Of a stretch of DNA of 64,000 bases, positions 15,478-25,708 are shown in pieces; the first letter of the stretch is position 1, and each line of letters begins with the position of its first letter. The translations under genes and the position numbers were made by a program. Location: contig NZ_BMJB01000001.1 of assembly GCF_014642855.1 (NCBI RefSeq), positions 2,294,001 to 2,358,000 of the forward strand. The letters run 5' to 3'. The stretch comes from Edaphobacter acidisoli. Lineage in GTDB: Bacteria > Acidobacteriota > Terriglobia > Terriglobales > Acidobacteriaceae. Below the pieces are notes generated by a model. The model was not told where the DNA came from, ran no database searches, and worked only from the letters and a program-made list of their open reading frames with translations.

Positions 15478-18400
15478 TCAGTCGCCGGAGACGGTTTGCG
15501 GGAGGGGATGCATTTTGGCGGATTTGCCGCGGAGGGTGGCGACGCGGGCGCGGAGGCGGTCGAAGTAGAGATAGACGACCGGGGTGGTGAAGAGGGTGAG
15601 GGCCTGCGAGACGATGAGTCCGCCGACGATGGTGATGCCGAGTGGGCGGCGCAGCTCGCTGCCGGTGCCGGTGCCGAGGGCGAGCGGCAGGCCGCCGAGC
15701 AGAGCGGCGAAGGTCGTCATCATGATGGGGCGGAAGCGCAGGAGACAGGCGGCGTAGATGGCGTCGCGCGCGGACTTGCCGTTTTCGCGCTCTTCGACGA
15801 GAGCGAAGTCGATCATCATGATGGCGTTCTTTTTGACGATGCCGATCAGGAGGATGATGCCGATCATGGCGATGACGCTCAGTTCAACTTTGAAGAGGAG
15901 AAGAGCGACGAGTGCACCGACTCCAGCGGATGGAAGCGTGGAGAGGATGGTGAGCGGGTGGACGAGGCTCTCGTAGAGGATGCCGAGGACGATGTAGACG
16001 GCGAAGAGAGCAAGCAGAATCAGGATGGGCTCGGACTCGAGCGATGCCTGGAATGCCTGCGCGGTGCCCTGGAAACCGCCGCGAATAGCGGACGGCATGC
16101 CGATGTTTTCACGCGCGGTGTCGATGGCGGCGACGGCGTCGGAGAGTGCGAAGCCTGGCGCGAGGTTGAAGGAGAGCGTGACTGACGGCGACTGCCCCTG
16201 GTGATTGACGACGAGCGGGATGCGCTGCGATTCGTAGTGCGTGAGGGCAGAGAGCGGGACTTCTGCGCCGGTTGAGCTCTTGATGAAGATGTCGCGCATC
16301 TGGTCGGGGTTCATCTGGTAGCGCGGGTCCACTTCCATGACGACGTGGTACTGGTTGAGCGGCATGTAGGTGGTGGAGACGAAGATCTGCCCGAAGGCGT
16401 CGGCGAGCGTGGAGTCGATGGCCTGGGGAGTGATGCTGAGGCGGGATGCGGTGTCGCGGTCGATGACGAGTTGAGCGCGGAGACCCTGCTGCTGCTGGTC
16501 AGTGGCGATGTCTTTAACCTGCGGGAGCTTCTCCATGGCAGCCATGAGCTTGGGCGCCCACTCGTTGAGGTCGGAGAGGTTTTCGGAGGTGAGCGAGTAT
16601 TGGTACTCGGTGGCGGTGCTGCGGCCGCCGACGCGGACGTCCTGGTAGGACTGGAGGTAGAGGCGGACGCCGGGGATGTTGGCGGTCTTGCCGCGGAGCC
16701 GGTTGATGATGACGTCGGCGGTGTCGCCGTTCTTCCAGCGCTCGGCGTCGTCTTTGAGCGCGACGTACATGCGGCCGGAGGCGCCGGTGCCGCCGCCGGG
16801 ACCTGCGCCGACGAAGGAGACGACGTTGGCGACGCCGGGGTCGGCCTGGACGATCTGGGCCATCTGCTCGACCTTGGGTTTGATGGAGTAGAAGGAGGCG
16901 TCCTGCTGGCCCTGAACCTGTCCGCCGATGCGGCCTGTGTCCTCCTGCGGGAAGAAGCCTTTGGGCACGAGGACGTAGAGGTAGATGGTGAGCGCGACGG
17001 TGATGAGCGTGGCGGCGAGCATCGTGGGCTGGTGATCGAGCACCCAGCGGAGGCCACGGTCGTATTCAGAGGTGAGCCAGTTGAAGGCGCGTTCGCCTGC
17101 TTTGTAGAAGCGGCCATGCTTGCGTTTGGAGTGCGGCTCGAGGAAGCGCGCTGAGAGCATGGGTGTGGTGGTGAGCGAGACGACGAGCGAGACGACGATG
17201 GCGGTCGAGAGGGTGACGGCGAACTCGCGGAAGAGACGTCCGACGATGCCGCCCATCAGGAGAATGGGGATGAAGACGGCAATGAGCGAGGTGCTCATGG
17301 AGAGGACGGTGAAGCCGATCTCCCTGGAGCCGATCATCGCGGCCTCGAAGGGCGACTTGCCTGCTTCGAGGTGGCGGCTGATGTTTTCGATGACGACGAT
17401 GGCGTCGTCGATGACGAAGCCGGTGGAGACGGTGAGGGCCATCAGGCTGAGATTGTCCAGCGAGTAGCCGAGCAGGTACATGATGCCGAAGGTGCCGAGC
17501 AGGCTGAGCGGCACGGAGACCGAGGGAATGAGGGTGGAGCGGACCTCGCGCAGGAAGAGGAAGACCACCATGATGACGAGCAGGATAGAGATGATGAGCG
17601 TCTGGGTGACTTCTTTGACCGAAGCGCGGATGGTGAGCGTGCGGTCCATGGCGACGTGGGTTTCTATGGCGGGAGGAATGGATGCCTGCAACTGCGGCAG
17701 GGTCGCCATGACCTGGTCGACGGTGTTGATGACGTTCGCGCCGGCCTGTTTGAAGACGATGAGGAAGATGGCTGGTTCGCCGTTGAAGCGTCCGCTGTTG
17801 TAGATGTTTTCGACGCCGTCGTAGACGCGGGCGACGTCCTGGATACGAACGACTCCGTGACCAGCAACGGCGCTGCTGCCGACTGCTGCGGAAGCGGAGA
17901 GTTGCTGGGTATTGGTGGAATTGGATGCAGAGCTGGCGCTGGCACCGCTGTTGGAGCCGGTGTTTCCTGCTTCAGATGCGGGCAGACCGGATGCTGCTGC
18001 GGCAGTACTGACGGCGCCGCGGTCAGTGGCAATGATGAGCGGAGCGTAGGAGGCGGCGCCGAAGAGCTGGTCGGTGGTGCTGATGCTCCAGCGCTGCATG
18101 GAATCTTCGAGGAAGCCTTTGGGCTTGTTGACGTTGATGGTAGCGGCAGCGGCGCGGAGGGCCTCGAGCCCGACACCATAGCTGGCCAACTGCATAGGGT
18201 TGGCTTCGATGCGGACGGCGGGCTTGGCGCCGCCACCGCAGAAGGTCTGTCCGACACCCTGAACCTGCGCGATTTTTTGAGCGAGGATGCTGTCGCAGGA
18301 GTCGTAGAGCTGGGGCACCGTCATCGTCTTCGAGGTGAGCGCGAGGATGAGGATGGGCGAGTCGGAGGGATTGATCTTGCGGTAGGTGGGGTTCGAGGGC

Positions 18401-18843
18401 AGGTTGGCAGGGAGCTGGCTGCGAGCGGCGTTGATGGCAGCCTGGACGTCGCGGGCGGCGCCGTTGATGTCGCGGCTGAGATCGAACTGAAGGGTGATGT
18501 AAGCCGAGCCGTCCGAGGATGACGAGGTCATCTCGTTGATGCCGGCGATTTTGGAGAACTGGCGCTCGAGCGGGGTGGTGACGGCGGAGGCCATGGTTTC
18601 GGGATCGGCGCCGGGCAGCGTGGCGCCAACCGAGATCATGGGGTATTCAACCTCGGGGAGGTTGGAGACGGGGAGCATCGTGTAGGCTGCGACGCCGCCG
18701 AGGATGATGGCGAACGAGAGCAGGAACGTGGCGACGGGCCGCTTGATGAAGGGCGCGGAGAAGTGGACCGTCCCTTTGGTGACGCGCTCGGCGATGCTCT
18801 TGCGGGCAGCGGTGAGGTCCGGATTGGCGTTGGGTTCTGCCAT
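15478..18843 (-). CDS. RND multidrug efflux permease (MdtC-like, second of pair)
   Basis: A 1121-residue inner-membrane proton/drug antiporter of the AcrB/MdtBC family. It has the first helix near FLLSFAIILGGVAAYTML, the porter repeats, and helix 4 with the proton-relay pair GFVIDDAIVVIEN (about 478-479), plus the end LTLFTTPVVYLYFDRLRARV. A 45-residue Ser/Ala/Gly-rich insertion at about 282-326 in the first porter subdomain is unusual. The start ATG overlaps the preceding RND stop as TAATG, giving tight coupling. With the other RND and the membrane-fusion protein it forms an MdtABC-type efflux pump; no outer-membrane factor gene is in the cluster. Substrates cannot be predicted. Confidence 0.92.
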   Translation of the reverse strand: MAEPNANPDLTAARKSIAERVTKGTVHFSAPFIKRPVATFLLSFAIILGGVAAYTMLPVSNLPEVEYPMISVGATLPGADPETMASAVTTPLERQFSKIAGINEMTSSSSDGSAYITLQFDLSRDINGAARDVQAAINAARSQLPANLPSNPTYRKINPSDSPILILALTSKTMTVPQLYDSCDSILAQKIAQVQGVGQTFCGGGAKPAVRIEANPMQLASYGVGLEALRAAAATINVNKPKGFLEDSMQRWSISTTDQLFGAASYAPLIIATDRGAVSTAAAASGLPASEAGNTGSNSGASASSASNSTNTQQLSASAAVGSSAVAGHGVVRIQDVARVYDGVENIYNSGRFNGEPAIFLIVFKQAGANVINTVDQVMATLPQLQASIPPAIETHVAMDRTLTIRASVKEVTQTLIISILLVIMVVFLFLREVRSTLIPSVSVPLSLLGTFGIMYLLGYSLDNLSLMALTVSTGFVIDDAIVVIENISRHLEAGKSPFEAAMIGSREIGFTVLSMSTSLIAVFIPILLMGGIVGRLFREFAVTLSTAIVVSLVVSLTTTPMLSARFLEPHSKRKHGRFYKAGERAFNWLTSEYDRGLRWVLDHQPTMLAATLITVALTIYLYVLVPKGFFPQEDTGRIGGQVQGQQDASFYSIKPKVEQMAQIVQADPGVANVVSFVGAGPGGGTGASGRMYVALKDDAERWKNGDTADVIINRLRGKTANIPGVRLYLQSYQDVRVGGRSTATEYQYSLTSENLSDLNEWAPKLMAAMEKLPQVKDIATDQQQQGLRAQLVIDRDTASRLSITPQAIDSTLADAFGQIFVSTTYMPLNQYHVVMEVDPRYQMNPDQMRDIFIKSSTGAEVPLSALTHYESQRIPLVVNHQGQSPSVTLSFNLAPGFALSDAVAAIDTARENIGMPSAIRGGFQGTAQAFQASLESEPILILLALFAVYIVLGILYESLVHPLTILSTLPSAGVGALVALLLFKVELSVIAMIGIILLIGIVKKNAIMMIDFALVEERENGKSARDAIYAACLLRFRPIMMTTFAALLGGLPLALGTGTGSELRRPLGITIVGGLIVSQALTLFTTPVVYLYFDRLRARVATLRGKSAKMHPLPQTVSGD

Positions 18844-21800
18844 TAGTCGGCACTCACTTCGTGTTCATGCGCGCGGAATTCGGCGTCGGCCTCGCGCGTG
18901 TGGAGGTATTTGCGGCCGATGCGATCGAAGAAGAGATAGACGACCGGGGTGGTGTAGAGGGTGAGGACCTGGGAGACGAGCAGGCCGCCGACGATGGCGA
19001 TGCCGAGCGGCTTACGCAGCTCGCTGCCGGTGCCTGTGCCCATGGCAAGCGGAAGGCCGCCGAGCAATGCGGCCATGGTCGTCATCATGATGGGACGGAA
19101 GCGCAGGAGACAGGCCTGGTAGATGGCCTGCTCGGGCTCCATGTCGTGCTCGCGCTCGGCTTCGAGGGCGAAGTCGATCATCATGATGGCGTTCTTTTTA
19201 ACGATGCCGATCAAGAGGATGAGACCTATCAGCGAGATGACGTTGAAGTCAGTATGGAAGAGCATCAGCGCGAGGATGGCGCCGACGCCTGCCGAGGGGA
19301 GCGTCGAAAGGATGGTGACGGGGTGGATGTAGCTTTCGTACAGCACGCCCAGCACGATGTAGACGACGATCAGCGCGGCGAGGATGAGCAAGGGCTCGTT
19401 CGAGAGCGAGGCCTCGAAGGAGCGGGCGGTGCCTTCAAACTCGGCATCGATGCTGGCGGGCGGATTGAGGTCGGCCTTGGCTTTGTTGATGGCATCGACG
19501 GCGTCGCCGATGGATTTGCCGGGGGCGAGGTTGAAGGAGAGGGTGACGACCGGGAACTGGCCCTGGTGGTTGATGGCAAGCGGGACCTGCTGCTGCTCGA
19601 AGTGGGTGAAGGTGGAGAGCGGGACCTGGGTGCCGTTGGAGCTCTTGACGTAGATGCTGTCGAGCGAGGAGGGCGTGCGCTGATATTTCGGCTCGACCTC
19701 AAGGATGACGTGGTACTGGTTGAGCTGGGTGAAGATGGTGGAGACCTGGCGCTGGCCGAAGGCGTCGTCGAGGGTGTCGTCGATGTTCTGCGGAGTGATG
19801 CCGAGACGGGCGGCGGTGTCGCGGTCGATGACGAGATGAGCGCCGAGGCCTTCGAGCTGCTGGTCGCTGGCCACGTCGGTGATGGCTGGGATCTGCTGCA
19901 TCTTTGCCATCATGCGAGCGGACCAGATGGCGAGCTCGTCGGAGTTGGCGTCTTCCATGGAGTACTGGTATTGGGTGCGGCTGACGCGGTCGTCGACGGT
20001 GAGGTCCTGGAGGGGCTGGAGGTAGCTCTGGATGCCGGTGGCGCGAGCAAGCTTCGGCTCAAGGCGCTGGATGATGTCGGTCGCGGATGCTTTGCGTGAG
20101 TCCTTGTCCTTGAGGTTGATCTGGATGCGTCCGGTGTTGACGGTCATGTTGGTGCCGTCGATGCCGATGAAGGACGAGACGCTGACGACGTCGGGGTCCT
20201 GGAGGATGACGCGGGCGACGGCTTGCTGGCGCTCGGACATGGCTTCGAAGCTGATGGTCTGGGGGGCTTCGGTGATGTCGAGGAGGACGCCTGTGTCTTG
20301 TACGGGGAAGAAGCCCTTGGGCACGATGATGTAGAGATAGATGGTCAGGACGAGGGTGGCGAGCGTGACCAGCAGGGTGAAGGTCTGGTGACGCAGGACC
20401 CAGCGGACGCCGACGGCGTACTTGTCGATGACGTAGTTGAACCACTCTTCGCTCTTGCGGTAGAAGGCGTTCTGCTCGGAGGGCGGTGTGTGCTTGAGCA
20501 GGCGGGAGGACATCATCGGCGTCAGCGTAAGGGAGACGACCGCTGAGACGAGGATGGTGACGGCGAGGGTGACGGCGAACTCGCGGAAGAGCCGGCCGAC
20601 GATGTCGCCCATGAAGAGCAGCGGGATGAGCACGGCGATGAGCGAGATGGTCAGCGAGAGGATGGTGAAGCCGATCTGCTCGGAGCCCTTGAGAGCGGCT
20701 TCAATCGGAGAGTCGCCATCTTCGAGGAAGCGGGCAATGTTCTCGATCATCACGATGGCGTCGTCGACGACGAAGCCGGTGGAGATGGTGAGGGCCATCA
20801 ACGAGAGGTTGTTGAGGCTGTAGCCCAGCAGGTACATGATGCCGAAGGTGCCGACGATGGAGAGTGGCACAGCGACCGACGGGATGATGGTTGCTGACAG
20901 AGAACGGAGGAAGAGGAAGATGACCATCACGACGAGCGCGATGGTGAGCAGGAGCGAGAACTCGACGTCTTTGACCGAGGCGCGGATGGTGGTGGTGCGG
21001 TCGGTGAGGACCTGGAGCTTCACGCTGGCGGGCAGCGAGGTCTGCAACTGCGGGAGGAGCTTCTGCACCTCGTCGACGACGCCGATGATGTTTGCGCCGG
21101 GCTGGCGCTGGATGTTGACGATGACTGCGGGTGTGAGGGTGAGGGGTTTTTCGGGCTGATTGGCCGTGGCAGGTTCTGGGGCGATGCCCATCCAGGCGGC
21201 CTGGAAGATGTTTTCAGCACCATCGATGGAGTTGGCGATGTCGGACAGGCGCACGGGATTGCCGTTGCGATAGGCGATGATGACCTTGGCGTAGTCGACA
21301 GCGGAGAGCAGCTGGTCATTCGCGCCGATGGTGTAGGCCTGTGTACGACCGTTGATGTTGCCCTTGGCCTGGTCGACGTTGGCGGTGCCAAGGGCGGAGC
21401 GTATGTCTTCGAGCGAGAGGCCGTAGTTGGCGAGTGCGGTGGGGTTGACCTGGATGCGAACGGCGGGCTTCTGGCCGCCGTTGATGGAGACGAGACCGAC
21501 GCCGGAGAGCTGGGAGATCTTCTGCGCCAACATGGTGTCGGCGAGGTCTTCGACCTGAGTGAGCGGCAGCGTGGGGCTGGAAAGCGCGAGCGTCATGATC
21601 GGCGCGTCGGCGGGGTTGACCTTGCTGTAGATCGGCGGGTTGGGCAGGTCGGCGGGCAGGTAGCTGTAGGCGGCGTTGATGGCGGCCTGCACGTCCTGCT
21701 GGGCGACGTCGATGGATTCGTCGAGCGAGAACTGGAGGGTGATGACGCTGCCACCGCCGGAGCTGATGGAGGTCATCTGGCTGAGGCCGGGGATCTCGCC

Positions 21801-22013
21801 GAACTGCCGCTCAAGCGGCGCGGTGATGGAGGAGACCATCACTTCGGGGCTTGCGCCGGGATAGAACGTCTGAACCTGGATGGTGGGGTAGTCCACCTCA
21901 GGCAACGCGGAGATGGGCAGCTGCTTGTACGCGACAAAGCCCGCAAGCAAAATGGCCACCATCAGGAGCGAGGTGGCCACGGGCCGAAGAATAAACGGCC
22001 TTGATGGACTCAT
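18843..22013 (-). CDS. RND multidrug efflux permease (MdtB-like, first of pair)
   Basis: A 1056-residue RND antiporter. Signature elements: [20 protein letters not shown] at the N-terminus, [20 protein letters not shown], helix 4 with [13 protein letters not shown] (about 416-417), and the C-terminal [20 protein letters not shown]. It is about one third identical in feel to its neighbour and the pair probably forms a heterotrimer as in MdtBC. Its start overlaps the stop of the membrane-fusion gene (ATGA at 22010-22013). The protein has a charged C-terminal tail ending HEHEVSAD. Energy comes from the proton gradient; the exported compounds are unknown. Confidence 0.92.
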   Translation of the reverse strand: MSPSRPFILRPVATSLLMVAILLAGFVAYKQLPISALPEVDYPTIQVQTFYPGASPEVMVSSITAPLERQFGEIPGLSQMTSISSGGGSVITLQFSLDESIDVAQQDVQAAINAAYSYLPADLPNPPIYSKVNPADAPIMTLALSSPTLPLTQVEDLADTMLAQKISQLSGVGLVSINGGQKPAVRIQVNPTALANYGLSLEDIRSALGTANVDQAKGNINGRTQAYTIGANDQLLSAVDYAKVIIAYRNGNPVRLSDIANSIDGAENIFQAAWMGIAPEPATANQPEKPLTLTPAVIVNIQRQPGANIIGVVDEVQKLLPQLQTSLPASVKLQVLTDRTTTIRASVKDVEFSLLLTIALVVMVIFLFLRSLSATIIPSVAVPLSIVGTFGIMYLLGYSLNNLSLMALTISTGFVVDDAIVMIENIARFLEDGDSPIEAALKGSEQIGFTILSLTISLIAVLIPLLFMGDIVGRLFREFAVTLAVTILVSAVVSLTLTPMMSSRLLKHTPPSEQNAFYRKSEEWFNYVIDKYAVGVRWVLRHQTFTLLVTLATLVLTIYLYIIVPKGFFPVQDTGVLLDITEAPQTISFEAMSERQQAVARVILQDPDVVSVSSFIGIDGTNMTVNTGRIQINLKDKDSRKASATDIIQRLEPKLARATGIQSYLQPLQDLTVDDRVSRTQYQYSMEDANSDELAIWSARMMAKMQQIPAITDVASDQQLEGLGAHLVIDRDTAARLGITPQNIDDTLDDAFGQRQVSTIFTQLNQYHVILEVEPKYQRTPSSLDSIYVKSSNGTQVPLSTFTHFEQQQVPLAINHQGQFPVVTLSFNLAPGKSIGDAVDAINKAKADLNPPASIDAEFEGTARSFEASLSNEPLLILAALIVVYIVLGVLYESYIHPVTILSTLPSAGVGAILALMLFHTDFNVISLIGLILLIGIVKKNAIMMIDFALEAEREHDMEPEQAIYQACLLRFRPIMMTTMAALLGGLPLAMGTGTGSELRKPLGIAIVGGLLVSQVLTLYTTPVVYLFFDRIGRKYLHTREADAEFRAHEHEVSAD

Positions 22014-23578
22014 GGAAGTTGCCCCTTTGCCTGACCGGTTGCGGGCTGGCCTTTACCTGGTTGCTGGCCGCCGGCGGGCTGCTGACGCCTGGGTGCGCGA
22101 AGGCCGAGCTGGTCCTTGCCGTTGGGTGCGGCGAGATTGGCTTTGGCTGGGTTAGGAACGGGGCCGGTGATCTCGGTGTTGGTGAGGCCCATCTGCTGGT
22201 CGGACGAGGTGGTGATGGGGTTGGGCGTCTTCTGAGCTGTATGGACGGTGACGCGGCTGCCGTCTTTGAGCTTCTCCTGGCCATCGACGACGACTTGATC
22301 GCCGGGAGTGAGGCCACTCTTCAGGATGACCTGCGCGCCTTCAGTGAGATCGACCTGCACGGGCTGGGCGACGACGTAGGCGTTAGAGTGCGGCTTCTTC
22401 TGGCCACTCGCACTGGACGAGGAGGATGCGCTTCCCGAGCTCTCCGGTTGAGATGCAGCACTGCTGTCGTTGTCGGATTTGCTGGAAGGAGGATTGCCCT
22501 GTTTGACGAGGAAGACGAAGTTGCCTTGCGCTCCACTCTGGAGTGCAGAGGCGGGAATGACGAGAGCGTTGGGACGCTGTTGCAGGATGAGGCGGATGTT
22601 GACGAATTGATTTGGGAACAGCGCGCCGTCTTTGTTGTTGAAGACGGCCTTGACCTTGACGGTGCCGGTAGTGGGGTCGATCTGGTTGTCGACGGTGAGA
22701 ACGCGGCCGGTGGCGATGTGGGTGGTGCCGGAGCGATCGTAGGCGTCGACGGCGAGCTGGTTGCCACCGCGCATGAGTTCGAGCACCTGCGGGAGCTGAT
22801 CTTCAGGAAGGGTGAAGATGACGGCGATGGGCTGAAGCTGGGTGACAACGAGAAGACCGGTCGTGTCGGTAGCGTGGACGATGTTGCCCGGATCAACAAG
22901 CCGGAGACCGACGACGCCGTCGATGGGTGAGGTGATTTTGGTGTAGTTGAGGTTGACCCTGGCGGCTTCGATGGCGGCTTTGTCGGCATCGATGGAGCCC
23001 TGCGCCTGGCCTGCGGTGGAGACTTGTGCCTGCTGGCTTTCTTTGGAGACGACGCCTGCGTTGAAGAGCGCGGTGTAGCGGGAGGCTTCAGCCTGCGCGT
23101 TGGCGGCGTTGGCCTGATCTTTGACGAGCTGGCCCTGAGCCTGCGCGAGCGCAGCCTGATATGGAGCGGGATCGATCTCGGCTAAAAGCTCACCTTTGCG
23201 AACCGCCTGGCCTTCGCGCACATTGACGCGGATGAGCTGACCATCGACGCGTGTTTTCAGTGTGACGGTGTAGTAGGCCGTGACCGTGCCCAGCTCGGTG
23301 AGGTAGATGGGCATCGTCTTCTGAACGACAGGCATGACCTGCACAGGAGTGGGACGATCAGCCGCGGCGGCGAGCTTGGCGCTGGTGGCGCTTTCAGCGA
23401 CGGTGTTGCTGTGGATCTTCCAGACTGCCGCGCCAATGGCAGCAAGAATGATAAGAACAACAAGTATCTTCCGAAAGATGGAGCCCTGCGGCTGCTCTGG
23501 CTCCGGCGAAGTACTTCCCTGGCCTGAAGGCGGCAAACTGGCCGGGGACTCCTGCACGCTTGTATCTGCTGACGACAT
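22010..23578 (-). CDS. RND efflux periplasmic adaptor (MdtA-like membrane fusion protein)
   Basis: A 522-residue adaptor linking the RND pump to an outer-membrane channel. One N-terminal transmembrane helix (about 36-55, [20 protein letters not shown]) anchors it; there is no lipobox. Then come the barrel-sandwich/lipoyl halves ([20 protein letters not shown] and [17 protein letters not shown]), a helical hairpin of alanine-rich heptads, and the beta-barrel (AVDAYDRSG). Two low-complexity parts are unusual: a Ser-rich insertion at about 365-392 and a Pro/Gln/Gly-rich tail of about 45 residues. It is first in the operon, with the RND genes overlapping behind it. Start ATG 23578 has a weak GGTGA upstream. 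Confidence 0.9.
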   Translation of the reverse strand: MSSADTSVQESPASLPPSGQGSTSPEPEQPQGSIFRKILVVLIILAAIGAAVWKIHSNTVAESATSAKLAAAADRPTPVQVMPVVQKTMPIYLTELGTVTAYYTVTLKTRVDGQLIRVNVREGQAVRKGELLAEIDPAPYQAALAQAQGQLVKDQANAANAQAEASRYTALFNAGVVSKESQQAQVSTAGQAQGSIDADKAAIEAARVNLNYTKITSPIDGVVGLRLVDPGNIVHATDTTGLLVVTQLQPIAVIFTLPEDQLPQVLELMRGGNQLAVDAYDRSGTTHIATGRVLTVDNQIDPTTGTVKVKAVFNNKDGALFPNQFVNIRLILQQRPNALVIPASALQSGAQGNFVFLVKQGNPPSSKSDNDSSAASQPESSGSASSSSSASGQKKPHSNAYVVAQPVQVDLTEGAQVILKSGLTPGDQVVVDGQEKLKDGSRVTVHTAQKTPNPITTSSDQQMGLTNTEITGPVPNPAKANLAAPNGKDQLGLRAPRRQQPAGGQQPGKGQPATGQAKGQLP

Positions 23579-23738
23579 CAGTGGTTCACCATTTCTCTGA
23601 ATCTTAGGGAAAGCAGCTACTCTGCTACATAGGTTTAAATGATAATGACGTTGAATGGGCTTGTAAGGTTTCGCCCGATTTCGATATAGCCGTAAGCGCT
23701 GATTTTAACCGTTTATTCAGTCTTTGCGGCACGTTACC

Positions 23739-25274
23739 ATGCAGAAATTGCATGAGATGATGCCCTTAGGAAGGAAACCCCTTTTGCCCATTCCGTCCCC
23801 TGCTCCCAATCATAGTTCGCAGCCGGTTCTATTGGTCGATCTGGACGGCACACTGGTCAAGTCGGACACGCTGCACGATGCGACGCTGGCGTTGGCGCGA
23901 CATCATCCGGAGGCGCTGGTGAAGCTGCCGGGATGGCTGGTTCAGGGCAAGGCGGCGCTGAAGCGCCAGGTGGCCTCGACGGTCCAACTGGACACCGAAT
24001 ATCTGCCGTATAACCGTGAGCTGCTGCGTTTTCTGGAACAGGAACAGGCTACGGGCCGGCCTATCTATCTGGCTACGGCTGCGGACGCGGCTATCGCGCG
24101 GAGAGTGGCCGAGCACCTGGGATTGTTTGCCGGGGTGCTGGCTTCGGATGGCGCGGTTAACTTGTCGGGAGGCAATAAATTAGCTGCGTTTCGGGAGCAG
24201 TTCGGCGACAACTTCTCCTATATCGGCAACGCGCGGGCCGATCTGCCGATTCTGCGGGCCTGCAAGGAGCCGATGGTCGCAAATCCTACGGCGGGGCTGC
24301 GGGCCGGGCTGAAGAGCGCAGGGATTGTTCCGGTGCGTACTTTTACCGAGCGAGCGTCGCCGCTGAAGGCGTGGCCGAAGGCGATCCGGATGCATCAGTG
24401 GGCAAAGAACCTGCTGATCTTTCTGCCGCTGCTGCTGGCGCATGAGCATGCCAAGGGTTTGGTGCTGGCGGCGCTGCTGGCGTTTTTGAGCTTCGGGCTT
24501 TGCGCTTCGGCTACCTATATTGTGAATGACCTGCTCGACCTGGATGCAGACCGGATTCATCCGAGGAAACGGCGGCGTCCGTTTGCGGCGGGCGATATCT
24601 CGGCGTTGTCCGGGATGGTGGTGATTGTGCTGTTTCTGGCTGGGTCGTTGGCGCTGGCGCTGATGGTCCCTCAAGTGGTCGAGCGTTTCTCGCCGGGGCT
24701 GGCGCTGGCTTTGCCGGATCGCTTTCTGTTCTGGCTGGTGGCGTATGCGGTGACGACACTGGCTTACTCGCTGCGGCTGAAGAGGATGGTGATTGTAGAT
24801 GTGATCGTGCTCTCGGGGCTGTATACGATCCGCATTCTTGCGGGTTCGGCGGCGACGGGAGTTGCGGTTTCGACGTGGCTGGCCGGGTTCTCGATCTTCT
24901 TCTTTCTGTCGCTGGCCTTCGTTAAGCGGTTTGCGGAGCTCGAGGGATTGCGCGAGCGCGGCGGTGCAATGGCGCGAGGACGCGGCTACCAGGTTGCCGA
25001 TCTGGAACAGCTTCGGTCGTTTGGGTCGGCAAGCGGATATGTGTCGGTTGCCGTGCTGACGTTGTATATCTCGAACCTGGATGCGGCGCAGTTGTACAGG
25101 CACTCGCATCGGCTGTGGCTGCTGGTGCCGATGCTGTTGTGGTGGATCAGCCGGTTGTGGCTGGTGGCGTCGCGTGGGATGTTGAATGAAGACCCGGTGG
25201 TCTATGCGATTACGGAGCGGAAGTCGCTGCTGATGGGGCTGGTGGTGGTGGCGATTGTGATTTCGGCGCTGTGA
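23739..25274 (+). CDS. HAD phosphatase-like domain fused to UbiA-family prenyltransferase
   Basis: A 511-residue protein. Residues about 30-205 form a haloacid-dehalogenase-like domain with LLVDLDGTLVKSDTL (nucleophile Asp in DLDGT) and GNARADLPIL as the last motif. From about 215 it is a UbiA prenyltransferase with eight or nine helices: MHQWAKNLLIFLPLLLAH, the Asp-rich NDLLDLDADRIHPRKRRRP and a second Asp motif YSLRLKRMVIVDVIVL. This arrangement resembles decaprenyl-phosphate phosphoribosyltransferase-type enzymes that attach phosphoribose to a polyprenyl phosphate, with the HAD part possibly removing the 5-phosphate (inference). Start: ATG 23739 is used; a TTG at 23784 has a better AGGAAGG. 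It is codirectional with hicA, 27 bases away. Confidence 0.82.
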   Translation: MQKLHEMMPLGRKPLLPIPSPAPNHSSQPVLLVDLDGTLVKSDTLHDATLALARHHPEALVKLPGWLVQGKAALKRQVASTVQLDTEYLPYNRELLRFLEQEQATGRPIYLATAADAAIARRVAEHLGLFAGVLASDGAVNLSGGNKLAAFREQFGDNFSYIGNARADLPILRACKEPMVANPTAGLRAGLKSAGIVPVRTFTERASPLKAWPKAIRMHQWAKNLLIFLPLLLAHEHAKGLVLAALLAFLSFGLCASATYIVNDLLDLDADRIHPRKRRRPFAAGDISALSGMVVIVLFLAGSLALALMVPQVVERFSPGLALALPDRFLFWLVAYAVTTLAYSLRLKRMVIVDVIVLSGLYTIRILAGSAATGVAVSTWLAGFSIFFFLSLAFVKRFAELEGLRERGGAMARGRGYQVADLEQLRSFGSASGYVSVAVLTLYISNLDAAQLYRHSHRLWLLVPMLLWWISRLWLVASRGMLNEDPVVYAITERKSLLMGLVVVAIVISAL

Positions 25275-25301
25275 CGGCTGCGATACACTGAAGAAGAAAG
25301 A

Positions 25302-25490
25302 ATGAAGACGCGAGACATTTTGCGCCTCATCCACGAGGACGGCTGGTATCAGGTAGGGCAGCGCGGCAGTCACCGGCAGTTTAAGCATCCTCTGAAACCT
25401 GGCAGAGTTACCATCGCTGGCCATCCTTCCGAGGAGATGGATGAGGGAACCCGTAAGAGCATCTTCAAACAGGCAGGGCTAAAGCCATGA
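25302..25490 (+). CDS. hicA: HicA-family toxin (mRNA interferase)
   Basis: A 62-residue double-stranded-RNA-binding-fold toxin that cleaves translated mRNAs. It shows the HicA order: KTRDILRLIHEDGWYQVGQR, then the catalytic GSHRQFKHP with His 24, and TIAGHPSEEMDEGTRKSIFKQAGL. A GAAGAAAGA stretch precedes the ATG, and TACACT at 25284-25289 may be a -10 box. The last four bases overlap the antitoxin start (ATGA). It sits directly upstream of hicB and pheS in one strand, so all may share a transcript. Length and motifs are complete, so the toxin is probably functional. Confidence 0.88.
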   Translation: MKTRDILRLIHEDGWYQVGQRGSHRQFKHPLKPGRVTIAGHPSEEMDEGTRKSIFKQAGLKP

Positions 25491-25702
25491 GAGAGTATGC
25501 CGTCGTATTCGAAAAGACTTCTACAGGATGGAGCGCTTACGTGCCCGACCTTCCCGGCCTTGGTGTAGCAGGGCCAACTTATGAAGCGACGGAACAGCTC
25601 ATTCGCGAAGGCATCGTCTTCCACATTGAAGGACTGCTGGCCGATGGGGAGACCGTCCCCGAACCCACTACCCGCGTTACCAGAATGCCCATCCCTGCCT
25701 GA
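25487..25702 (+). CDS. hicB: HicB-family antitoxin, short form
   Basis: A 71-residue HicB-like (UPF0150) protein that binds and blocks HicA. The RNase-H-like fold is visible: REYAVVFEKTSTGWSAYVPDLPGLGVAG, EATEQLIREGIVFHIEGLLADGE and a short tail. The C-terminal DNA-binding helix-turn-helix or ribbon-helix-helix of many HicB proteins is missing, so autorepression by HicB alone is doubtful. Its start overlaps the hicA stop. Its stop TGA (25700-25702) is only six bases before the pheS ATG. Confidence 0.86.
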   Translation: MREYAVVFEKTSTGWSAYVPDLPGLGVAGPTYEATEQLIREGIVFHIEGLLADGETVPEPTTRVTRMPIPA

Positions 25703-25708
25703 GTATCC

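Noticed and set aside
24180..25424. Antisense open frame opposite the UbiA fusion
   Set aside because: Arg/Gln/His-rich shadow of a high-GC membrane protein gene.
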